From Oribacterium sp. (GTDB taxonomy: Bacteria; Bacillota_A; Clostridia; Lachnospirales; Lachnospiraceae): 8,433 nucleotides of DNA. A program made the position numbers and the translations under genes. Shown here in pieces: positions 1-5,434 of this stretch; positions within the stretch are counted from its first letter, which is position 1, and the number at the start of each line of letters is the position of its first letter. Where the stretch lies: assembly GCA_017940955.1 (NCBI GenBank), contig JAGAXP010000134.1:1-8433 (forward strand), in the 5' to 3' direction. Under the pieces are notes generated by a model. The model had not been told where the DNA came from and made no database searches. It saw nothing but the letters and a program-made list of their open reading frames with translations.

Positions 1-875
1 GGCTGGGATATGCTTACAATCCGGTCCTGAACAGTGTGAACATTGTTTTTATACATGTATTCCTGCTGTTCATACACTTTATCAATGACCGCTATTCTTT
101 CCATCTGGTGCTTGTCAGGATAGTAGCCATAACTCATGAACCAGCCAATGTAATTCCTGTCACGCCTGATGTATTGGAGTTGTTTCTTGATTGCCTTACG
201 TATTTTCTTGGAAGATCGTTTTTTACATTTAACCAGGGCTAGGTAATCTTTTCTCGCATTATTTTTGTACATGCGAGGTTTTAAAAGGTTGTACTCGTAA
301 CAGACAGATGAAATAATTGCTTCAAGGTTTTCTCTTGCTTCATTTAACAAGTTTATGTCCTGAGGAAATGCAATGTTCTGCGGAGCACATGTTGCATCAA
401 TTATCAGCGTGCCTTTATTTTCAGAATCACCACTTGATGAATCATCGCTATGATCATTTTCGTCTTCATCATTTTTGTTGTAATCGATGATTAATTCATT
501 GATCTCTGCGAGCTTTTCATCAGTGATCCTTTTGCGAAATTCCACCATCAAAGATGGTGCAAATGGTTTGTCCAATTGAAATCCAGGCAATCCAATAAAA
601 TACTGGTAATACGGATTCTCTTGGATCTGCTCGACGAGTTCTCTGTCAGAAAAGCCAAACTTTTTTTGAATCAGGAGAGCCCCCAGTGCCATACGTAGTG
701 GTTTTGCAGGCATTCCACAATCAGAAGGAAACAGATCTGCATACACAGCTTCTATTTCATCCCAGGGAATCATAGCAGCTTTTTTTATCCATTTATTCTC
801 TGGATCAAGTTTTAGACCCATTGGCTGATTGAAATCTCCGAGACTAAACTGATGATTTTGATTTTTCTTATACAT
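1..875 (-). CDS. IS transposase, DUF772/DDE type (IS5/IS1182-like), 3' end outside window
   Basis: Reading the minus strand from ATG at 875-873 gives 291 uninterrupted codons that run off the window edge, so the C-terminus is missing here. Residues about 30-125 look like the N-terminal DUF772 domain of IS5/IS1182-like transposases, with the stretch GMPAKPLRMALGALLIQKK and, later, SLMVEFRKRI. The first catalytic aspartate is probably D160 in LIIDATCAPQNI, followed by the typical FPQDINLLNEAR. The remaining D and E should lie beyond the window. Between them, residues about 135-152 form a very acidic, serine-rich linker. The start is supported by GGAGA on the minus strand (plus 881-885), 5 nt upstream. 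The protein would cut and join the ends of its own element. Family placement is by recognition of these motifs; the exact IS group is uncertain. No frameshift is seen in the visible part, so the element may be intact. Confidence 0.9.
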   Translation of the reverse strand, partial: MYKKNQNHQFSLGDFNQPMGLKLDPENKWIKKAAMIPWDEIEAVYADLFPSDCGMPAKPLRMALGALLIQKKFGFSDRELVEQIQENPYYQYFIGLPGFQLDKPFAPSLMVEFRKRITDEKLAEINELIIDYNKNDEDENDHSDDSSSGDSENKGTLIIDATCAPQNIAFPQDINLLNEARENLEAIISSVCYEYNLLKPRMYKNNARKDYLALVKCKKRSSKKIRKAIKKQLQYIRRDRNYIGWFMSYGYYPDKHQMERIAVIDKVYEQQEYMYKNNVHTVQDRIVSISQ

Positions 876-943
876 GGGATTCTCCGCGAAAAGTGCAAGG
901 TTTTTGAGAAACTATGATGTAATTCCTTGCATCAATTATCTCA

Positions 944-972
944 CGTATAGGCAAAAAAGTCAGCAATTTCAA
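944..972 (-). promoter_or_regulatory. Probable promoter of the transposase gene
   Basis: On the minus strand, TTGAAA (plus 967-972) is followed after 17 bp by TATACG (plus 944-949). Transcription would begin near 937, giving a leader of about 60 nt. That leader contains a 7-bp inverted repeat, TGCAAGG at 894-900 and CCTTGCA at 925-931, which could fold just before the ribosome site. The call is by motif only. Confidence 0.45.
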
Positions 973-1022
973 GGCATTTTAGTTCTTGAGCATACACAAA
1001 TTAACATCTCAATTATCAGGAA

Positions 1023-1061
1023 AGCCGGCTACTCTTGACCAATAGGTCTGATTAGCTGGCT
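1023..1061 (-). terminator. Nested hairpin upstream of the transposase, possible shield against read-in transcription
   Basis: AGCCGGCTA (1023-1031) pairs with TAGCTGGCT (1053-1061) over 9 positions with one G-T pair. The loop contains a second perfect stem, GACC-AATA-GGTC (1037-1048). Read on the minus strand, toward the transposase, the stem is followed by TTTCCTG, a weak T tract. Several IS elements are known to place structures near their ends that block transcription entering from outside, and this position fits. It could instead be a subterminal recognition site. The outer IS end could not be located because the opposite end is outside the window. Confidence 0.3.
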
Positions 1062-1132
1062 CTTTGTTGCGGTAAAAAGTCTTGTTAGCATATTGTGACA
1101 GAGGTTTTAAAAAGCATAATCATCTTTCACAG

Positions 1133-1180
1133 AAAGTCCTATGACTTTTGCAAGTATAATTGCATTTGTCATAGGACTTT
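1133..1180. repeat. 13-bp perfect inverted repeat, likely operator of the ATPase gene
   Basis: AAAGTCCTATGAC (1133-1145) is matched exactly by GTCATAGGACTTT (1168-1180). Inside lies a second 5-bp stem, TGCAA (1149-1153) with TTGCA (1160-1164), separated from the outer stem by opposing TTT triplets. The right arm sits between the -35 and -10 hexamers of the predicted ATPase promoter, so a protein bound here would interfere with RNA polymerase. As transcription seems to start downstream of it, it more likely acts as DNA than as RNA. The binding protein is unknown. Confidence 0.75.
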
Positions 1181-1214
1181 TGGTATAATAACTACAAAAG
1201 AGATATGACTTTTG
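1143..1214 (+). repeat. Three GACTTTTG direct repeats at exact 32-bp spacing
   Basis: GACTTTTG occurs at 1143-1150, 1175-1182 and 1207-1214, each start exactly 32 bp after the last, close to three helical turns. The first and third copies share 11 bases (TATGACTTTTG). The second lies mostly in the right palindrome arm, and the third abuts the GGAGG ribosome site of the ATPase gene. An inverted CAAAAG lies at 1195-1200. The arrangement suggests a multi-site operator bound on one DNA face. Confidence 0.6.
1160..1189 (+). promoter_or_regulatory. Promoter of the DUF4143 ATPase gene
   Basis: TTGCAT (1160-1165) and a consensus TATAAT (1184-1189) are separated by 18 bp. The predicted start of transcription is near 1196, leaving a short leader of about 27 nt before the ATG at 1223. 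The spacer is largely filled by the right arm of the 13-bp inverted repeat. Confidence 0.55.
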
Positions 1215-1218
1215 GAGG
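1214..1218 (+). promoter_or_regulatory. Ribosome binding site fixing the ATPase start at 1223
   Basis: GGAGG lies 4 nt before ATG at 1223. The upstream in-frame ATG at 1205 has only a weak site and would place GGAGG inside the coding sequence. Starting at 1223 also gives the MYREI...W beginning usual for this ATPase family. Confidence 0.7.
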
Positions 1219-1222
1219 TCCC

Positions 1223-2539
1223 ATGTATAGAGAAATTATCAATGACCTGAAAAAATGGAAGGATAAAAGCCGCAGGAAGCCTTTGCTGCTCACAGGAGTA
1301 AGGCAGTGCGGAAAGACATATATAGTTGATAAATTTGCCAGGGAATCTTTTGAAAATTACATATATGTAAACTTTGAAAAAGAGTCCGGTATTTCTGCAA
1401 TTTTTGATTATGATTTTGATGTTGATAGGATACTCACCGAACTTGAGCGCAAGTATCAGACAAAAGTCACTGAGGGGAAAACACTCCTATTCTTCGATGA
1501 GATACAGGAATGCCCCAGAGCAATCACTTCTCTAAAATATTTCTGTGAGAACATGAGGGGGCTTCATCTGATATGTGCAGGTTCGTTGCTGGGTGTTGCA
1601 ATAAAAAGTGAGAATATATCCTTTCCCGTCGGAAAGGTAAACCGGATACAGCTTTATCCTATGAGTTTTAAGGAATTTGTCATAGCAAATGACCGGCGTG
1701 ATCTCATAGAAGTTTTTGAGAACTGGCCTACAGATAGGATTATCCCTGAATTATATTCTGTACCGATGACTAAGCTTCTTAAGGAATACTACATAGTGGG
1801 CGGAATGCCCGAAGCAGTAAAGACATGGGTAGCAACTCATGACATAAAGGAAGTGGAAGAGGTCCAGCAGGAAATACTCAGTGACTATGCCGATGATTTC
1901 TCAAAACACGCACCAATAAATGAGGTCCCTAAAATAAGATGGATATGGGATTCCGTCCCCGTCCAGTTGGCAAAAGAGAATAACAAGTTTGTGTTCTCCC
2001 ATGTTAAGGAAGGAAAAAGATCCGCCGAATTGGAAGATGCCCTCCAGTGGCTTTCTGATGCCGGACTGATCACGCAAGTGCATCTAGTCGAAAAGCCGGA
2101 AAGTCCCATTTCAGGATTCGCTGACAGGACATATTTTAAGGTATATATGTCAGACGTGGGGCTACTGCGGGCCAAATCCGGTGTGGCAGCCAAAACCATC
2201 CTTGAAGAAACGGAACTGTTTGTCAGATATAAAGGTGCTTTCACAGAAAATTACGTACTGAACGAGCTTAAATCATCTGGAAAGGAGCTGTATTTCTGGA
2301 GATCGGGCAATACGGCAGAGATAGACTTTATTTACGAGGAAGAAGGAGAGATAATTCCTGTTGAAGTAAAAGCGGCAGACAATACACAGGCAAAAAGCTA
2401 CAAACAGTTCTGCAAAAAATATGGCGTCATGCGTGGCTTTAAGCTTTCACAGAAAAAAATCGCAGAAGGCATGTGTGAAAACACAAAGACCTTCAGCATC
2501 CCTCTGTATCTTGGGTGGAATGTGGACGCGTTTCATTGA
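1223..2539 (+). CDS. AAA+ ATPase with C-terminal DUF4143 (COG1373-type)
   Basis: The protein has 438 residues, a normal length for the family. The N-terminal AAA_14 domain has a Walker A motif GVRQCGKT (25-32), a Walker B ending in FFDE (90-93), and the family signature AGSLLG (119-124), which includes a sensor-like serine. The C-terminal DUF4143 part carries a PD-(D/E)XK-like set: E342 in FTENYVLNEL, D368 in AEIDFIY, and E381/K383 in PVEVKAA. These features predict ATP hydrolysis and a nuclease-like fold. The cellular role of the family is not established, though many members look like mobile or defence-like accessory genes. It stands alone: an IS lies upstream and about 290 bp separates it from the next main gene. 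The promoter region is full of inverted and direct repeats, suggesting tight, perhaps self-mediated, control. No signal peptide or membrane segment is visible, so it should be cytoplasmic. The start is at 1223 rather than 1205. Confidence 0.93.
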   Translation: MYREIINDLKKWKDKSRRKPLLLTGVRQCGKTYIVDKFARESFENYIYVNFEKESGISAIFDYDFDVDRILTELERKYQTKVTEGKTLLFFDEIQECPRAITSLKYFCENMRGLHLICAGSLLGVAIKSENISFPVGKVNRIQLYPMSFKEFVIANDRRDLIEVFENWPTDRIIPELYSVPMTKLLKEYYIVGGMPEAVKTWVATHDIKEVEEVQQEILSDYADDFSKHAPINEVPKIRWIWDSVPVQLAKENNKFVFSHVKEGKRSAELEDALQWLSDAGLITQVHLVEKPESPISGFADRTYFKVYMSDVGLLRAKSGVAAKTILEETELFVRYKGAFTENYVLNELKSSGKELYFWRSGNTAEIDFIYEEEGEIIPVEVKAADNTQAKSYKQFCKKYGVMRGFKLSQKKIAEGMCENTKTFSIPLYLGWNVDAFH

Positions 2540-2611
2540 GATATAAATAAATTAGCCCGTCAGCAGGAATATAGACAACTGTACACAGAACTCGAGCCTA
2601 TCATTGAATGA
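2540..2611 (+). other. In-frame open tail after the ATPase stop, possible coding fossil
   Basis: Directly after the ATPase TGA (2537-2539) the same frame stays open for 23 codons and ends at TGA 2609-2611. The translation includes LARQQEYRQLYTELEPIIE, a charged, protein-like sequence. It has no start codon of its own. It could be a remnant of another gene's C-terminus, a former extension of the ATPase, or chance. Confidence 0.2.
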
Positions 2612-2691
2612 ACCGCTGTCGATTCGGACGCCCCTCTTTTATTATGTGGTTGATCAGTGATAAAATCATTCTATACGATTAGGAGAGGCTT

Positions 2692-2754
2692 ATGAAAAAA
2701 ATATTTACAATAGATGGTGTGATTAATCCTACACCAACACCATTGTCGGATTAA
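2692..2754 (+). CDS. Putative 20-residue small peptide or leader ORF
   Basis: ATG at 2692 is preceded by AGGAG (2681-2685) 6 nt away, a good ribosome site, and the frame ends at TAA 2752-2754. The peptide starts MKKIFTIDG and ends PTPTPLSD. It has no hydrophobic segment, signal peptide, cysteine or double-glycine leader motif, so an Agr-type pheromone or a standard bacteriocin is not supported. It lies 77 bp upstream of the response regulator on the same strand. Two interleaved 7-bp inverted repeats cover its second half, and one ends exactly on the stop codon, which would allow it to act as a leader ORF coupled to RNA folding. A weak promoter-like pair, TTGATC (2650-2655) and TATACG (2672-2677), would place the transcript start almost on the ribosome site, so the true promoter is unclear. 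I do not recognise the peptide. It may be a chance ORF or a gene remnant. Confidence 0.35.
   Translation: MKKIFTIDGVINPTPTPLSD
2714..2754 (+). other. Interleaved inverted repeats: possible pseudoknot or two-state RNA switch
   Basis: ATGGTGT (2714-2720) is exactly complementary to ACACCAT (2737-2743). TTAATCC (2723-2729) is exactly complementary to GGATTAA (2748-2754). The arms alternate 5'-A, 5'-B, 3'-A, 3'-B, as in an H-type pseudoknot, with connecting loops of 2, 7 and 4 nt. If both stems cannot form together, they would be competing hairpins. A further TCCTA at 2727-2731 could pair with TAGGA (2680-2684) over the small ORF's ribosome site. This is inspection of complementarity, not a folding calculation. 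Confidence 0.35.
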
Positions 2755-2831
2755 AATGTATCTGTAAAAAGACGAATCCAGATATGCAATTTTAAAAATC
2801 AGATGCATTAAGTGGGAAAGGAAATGCAAAA

Positions 2832-3605
2832 ATGAAGGTACTTGCAGTAGAGGATGAGGTCATCCTGTTAAAACATTTGACTAATCGCATACATGATGCT
2901 CTGCCTGAAGCTGAAATTCTGGCTTTTGATAATACTGACGATGTGCTTGATATCTTACCTGAGACAGAAGCTGATATCGCATTCCTCGACATTGCTATCG
3001 GTGAAATGAACGGTGTTGACCTGGCTAAACGCATCAAAGCTGTTCATCCCTGCTGTGACATTGTTTTCTGCACGGGTTACAGTGACTATGCCACCCAGGC
3101 ATTTGAACTAGGAGCCAGCGATTATCTCATGAAACCCATCACGAAAGAGAAGATTGAACACGCTCTGTCTCTGCTCCGTCAGACCAACCTTAGCAAGATC
3201 ACTGGGCAGGGGCTGTATATCCGCTGCTTTGGTGAATTTGAGGTGTTCTATGATGGTGAACCCATCATTTCATTTACAAAACGTTCTAAAGAACTTCTGG
3301 CTTATCTTATTGATAAGGCAGGGGCAGTTTGTTCCTCCTCAGATATATGCGACAGCATTTTCCGCGGCAGTGCCGACTCTTATATCAGGGTTGTAAAAAA
3401 AGACCTTATCAAAGTTCTCTCGGATATCGGAGAAGAAGACATTCTGATAAAGGGCTGGGGAAACCTTGGAATAAACAAATCAAAGGTCAGATGCGATTAT
3501 TTTGATTATCTTGACGGAAAACCTATGGCTCTAAATCGATATAAAGGTGCATATATGCAACAGTACCCTTGGGCCGAAGCGACACGCTTACGATTTGAAA
3601 CTTAG
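2832..3605 (+). CDS. Response regulator, REC plus SARP-like winged helix (SapR-type, COG3947-like)
   Basis: This cytoplasmic 257-residue regulator starts with a receiver domain (about 1-120). It carries the acidic pair E7/D8, phospho-acceptor D53 in AFLDIAIGEMNG, T81, aromatic Y98 and K101 in DYLMKP, so every key residue for phosphotransfer is present. The output domain begins near 128 with YIRCFGEFEVFYDG and continues through KRSKELLAYLIDKAGA, typical of the OmpR/SARP winged helix. The tail, with YKGAYMQQYPWAE, matches the start of a BTAD-like region that stops early, and this short form appears usual for such regulators. The ATG has AAGGA about 9 nt upstream. A three-codon frame at 2824-2835 ends in a TGA overlapping this ATG. 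The likely partner is the convergent kinase at 3743-5149. Target genes are unknown; the intergenic region at 5163-5434 is a candidate. Confidence 0.92.
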   Translation: MKVLAVEDEVILLKHLTNRIHDALPEAEILAFDNTDDVLDILPETEADIAFLDIAIGEMNGVDLAKRIKAVHPCCDIVFCTGYSDYATQAFELGASDYLMKPITKEKIEHALSLLRQTNLSKITGQGLYIRCFGEFEVFYDGEPIISFTKRSKELLAYLIDKAGAVCSSSDICDSIFRGSADSYIRVVKKDLIKVLSDIGEEDILIKGWGNLGINKSKVRCDYFDYLDGKPMALNRYKGAYMQQYPWAEATRLRFET

Positions 3606-3628
3606 AAAACATATGTCAGAATAAAACA

Positions 3629-3665
3629 AGCCCGAGCCAGCGAACAATCATTGCAGGCTCGGGCT
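3629..3665. terminator. Shared terminator stem between response regulator and kinase
   Basis: AGCCCGAGCC (3629-3638) and GGCTCGGGCT (3656-3665) are perfect 10-bp complements. The stem can be extended inside by GCGA/TTGC after one mismatch. On the minus strand the stem is followed by TGTTTTATTCT, a good T tract for ending the kinase transcript. On the plus strand the tail (AATAATATTTCTG) is weaker, but the same stem may also stop the regulator transcript. Confidence 0.85.
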
Positions 3666-3742
3666 AATAATATTTCTGACTGAATGCGTTATAGGGACAA
3701 AGCTACAAATCCATGAAACAGTAACTCTGTCTCCTGGTGCCA

Positions 3743-5149
3743 TCAATTCTTCGGAATCTTTATCGTCACCTCGGTTCCTTTTCCGGGAACACTTTCTATA
3801 TCCAGGCTGCCTCCTACCATGTCATGGAGGCGGGACCGGGTATTATTTATGCCCAGGTGAAGCTTTGTGTCGTCGATGGTTTTTTGTACATCAAACCCGG
3901 CTCCATCATCTGAAACTGAGATACAGTAAAATGCATCTGTTTCAGAAGAGCGAATCCTTACCGTTCCGCCGGATTTGGTCTTACAGATACCATGCTTAAT
4001 TGCGTTTTCAACCATGGGCTGTACCGACAGTGCAGGAACAGGAAAGGCATCACATTCTATATCGTATTCTACCCTTAATTTGTTTGGGAATCGCAGTTCC
4101 TCGAGCCAGACATAGGTCTTTATGTGATTCAGTTCTTCTGAGAACGAGATAGGTTTACTCTTATCTGCAAAATTCATATTTTCCCTGAGATACTTAGAGA
4201 AGGCATTGGTGGCCTCAGCGGCAAGCTTTGGATCCTCTTCACAAAGGGCCTCTATAACAGCAAGGGAATTATACAAAAAATGTGGCTGCATCTGAGACAT
4301 CATGGCAGAAACCCTAAGCTGAGTCTGTTCTTTTTCATGTCGCAGAATGTCATTTTCAAGCTCATCATGGGCATTAAAGAAAATAAGATACAGCGGCAGT
4401 ATTACTGTAAAGCTGACTAACCCCAAGATATAAATCCCCAACTTAAAAAGTTCATGATTTATGGCAATTGTTGAAAAAAGACAGGGGAAAAAAACACAGC
4501 AAAAAAATGAGAATTTCCGGTTTCTGCTGAGATTGGATGTAAAGGTGGCTACACATAAAAGCAAGAGGCAGAAACATGATGCAGCAACACTGAAATAATC
4601 CTTAATCATATACGAATAACCGCCCTGATCCGTTATGCTGAAAATAACAGGCTTAAACAGATTAATGACGAGTATAAATGTGTAAATGATAACTACTGAA
4701 GCTATCAAAACAGTAACGGCATGAGTCACAACAGATTCTCTGATAAATTGTTTCTGATAAAGCCACAGAGTCCAAAAGACCAGCATTACAAAAAAGTAAC
4801 ACAGGGTATATAGTATTCTGATGATTTGAGCATATTTTGGGATTTGATATAAACAGGACACAAGTGTCAGGAAAAAGGCTCCGGCATAAAGATTAAGAAG
4901 AAACAGCATGAAATACCGCCTGGGTAATGTAGTTTCTTCTTTTTTTGATGCCAAAAATCCGGTTAACACTGTCATAAATACAAGACTAATAATGCATATA
5001 CTATTGATAAGCAATATATAGCTGTCGCGAAAAACATTATGTATTACCGACATCAGGATACAAAACAGGGTCAGGAAAGACATGATTCCAAAACAAATCT
5101 TCTGAAAAGTTCCGAATTTCCTATCGGATAAAGAAGTCTGAATATCCAA
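3743..5149 (-). CDS. Membrane sensor histidine kinase, LytS/YehU-like (His_kinase + HATPase)
   Basis: The 468-residue protein has seven or eight hydrophobic segments filling about residues 18-258 (roughly 18-38, 43-67, 78-100, 106-130, 140-164, 186-204, 212-230, 236-258), with no large extracellular domain. A short linker rich in charged residues (about 260-280) leads to the His_kinase motif QMQPHFLYNSL, with phospho-acceptor H290. The ATPase domain has an N box VENAIKHG (N382), a G1 box DDGAGFD (414-420) and a G2-like HLGINNTRSRL (431-441). All catalytic elements look intact. The sensor part resembles membrane-embedded ligand detectors, but the ligand cannot be read from the sequence. It is convergent with the response regulator and divergent from the esterase, so partner and regulator are on separate transcripts. 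Translation starts at TTG (5149-5147), chosen because a perfect AGGAGG lies 7 nt upstream. Confidence 0.93.
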   Translation of the reverse strand: MDIQTSLSDRKFGTFQKICFGIMSFLTLFCILMSVIHNVFRDSYILLINSICIISLVFMTVLTGFLASKKEETTLPRRYFMLFLLNLYAGAFFLTLVSCLYQIPKYAQIIRILYTLCYFFVMLVFWTLWLYQKQFIRESVVTHAVTVLIASVVIIYTFILVINLFKPVIFSITDQGGYSYMIKDYFSVAASCFCLLLLCVATFTSNLSRNRKFSFFCCVFFPCLFSTIAINHELFKLGIYILGLVSFTVILPLYLIFFNAHDELENDILRHEKEQTQLRVSAMMSQMQPHFLYNSLAVIEALCEEDPKLAAEATNAFSKYLRENMNFADKSKPISFSEELNHIKTYVWLEELRFPNKLRVEYDIECDAFPVPALSVQPMVENAIKHGICKTKSGGTVRIRSSETDAFYCISVSDDGAGFDVQKTIDDTKLHLGINNTRSRLHDMVGGSLDIESVPGKGTEVTIKIPKN

Positions 5150-5156
5150 CTATAAT

Positions 5157-5162
5157 CCTCCT
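5157..5162 (-). promoter_or_regulatory. Strong ribosome site paired with TTG start of the kinase
   Basis: On the minus strand AGGAGG (plus CCTCCT) is 7 nt from the TTG start codon of the kinase. No ATG lies at this position, so the ribosome site decides the start. A strong site with a weak start codon often sets modest, stable expression. Confidence 0.75.
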
Positions 5163-5215
5163 AAAATTTGGAAATATAAGCTTGATAAAAAATGATTTCG
5201 ATTAAAATATATTTT

Positions 5216-5245
5216 CGTAAATTGATTTTTTACGGTTTTTTAACG
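5216..5245. promoter_or_regulatory. Possible regulator-binding repeats between kinase and esterase
   Basis: On the minus strand CGTTAAAAAAC (from 5245) and CGTAAAAAATC (from 5234) are direct repeats whose starts are exactly 11 bp apart. SARP-type regulators are known to bind direct repeats at about this spacing. The inner copy also makes an inverted repeat with CGTAAA at 5216-5221 (TTTACG at 5229-5234). The region is very AT-rich, so chance is a real alternative. A TATAAT at 5256-5261 points toward the esterase but has no convincing -35, and no clear promoter was found for the kinase. Confidence 0.25.
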
Positions 5246-5307
5246 TTATTTCCAATATAATATTTCTGTGTGTCAAGTTACATCTATTGTAGCCGACTTA
5301 TTAAGAA

Positions 5308-5325
5308 AAATCAGAAAAAACAACA
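5308..5325 (+). repeat. A-rich leader repeat, copy 1
   Basis: AAATCAGAAAAAACAACA upstream of the esterase stub region recurs, with one extra A, at 8228-8246 upstream of the second DUF3089 gene. Both copies lie on the sense strand of hydrolase genes, 60-130 bp before a start codon. Confidence 0.45.
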
Positions 5326-5348
5326 AATCTTTAAAGATGGTTGATTTT

Positions 5349-5420
5349 ATGAATGAAATGGCACTCATTCTCGGCAACATCATCACCATGGACGAAAAGT
5401 GTAAGATAGATCAACAATGA
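5349..5420 (+). pseudogene. Truncated N-terminus of an amidohydrolase-like protein (23 codons)
   Basis: ATG at 5349 opens a frame of 23 codons ending at TGA 5418-5420. Its MALILGNIITMDEK is very like the first strand of amidohydrolases of the YtcJ/Amidohydro_3 type, where a hydrophobic strand is followed by GNIITMD and then an AEA-type segment. Here the frame diverges after DEK and stops. No continuation was found before the esterase. The stop is directly followed by the esterase AGGAGG, so the stub may still be translated and couple to the next gene. The homology call rests on a short motif; a small upstream leader ORF is the alternative. Confidence 0.45.
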
Positions 5421-5434
5421 AGGAGGATAGGTAA

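Noticed and set aside
36..242. Plus-strand ORF of 68 codons
   Set aside because: It lies antisense inside the transposase gene, whose minus-strand frame carries clear family motifs; the plus ORF has no ribosome site or recognised domain.
1133..1214. CRISPR array
   Set aside because: The repeated units are only 8-11 bp, overlap a palindrome and a promoter, and no cas gene is present; a regulatory operator explains them better.
1205..1222. Upstream ATG start for the ATPase
   Set aside because: It has a weak ribosome site and would put GGAGG inside the gene. ATG 1223 fits both the ribosome site and the family N-terminus.
2692..2754. Agr-type or double-glycine bacteriocin precursor
   Set aside because: There is no cysteine, no amphipathic leader, no GG motif, and no AgrB, transporter or maturation gene in the window.
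5271..5276. Consensus TTGACA on the minus strand as -35 of the kinase
   Set aside because: No acceptable -10 lies 15-19 bp away; the nearest TATATT leaves only 11 bp.
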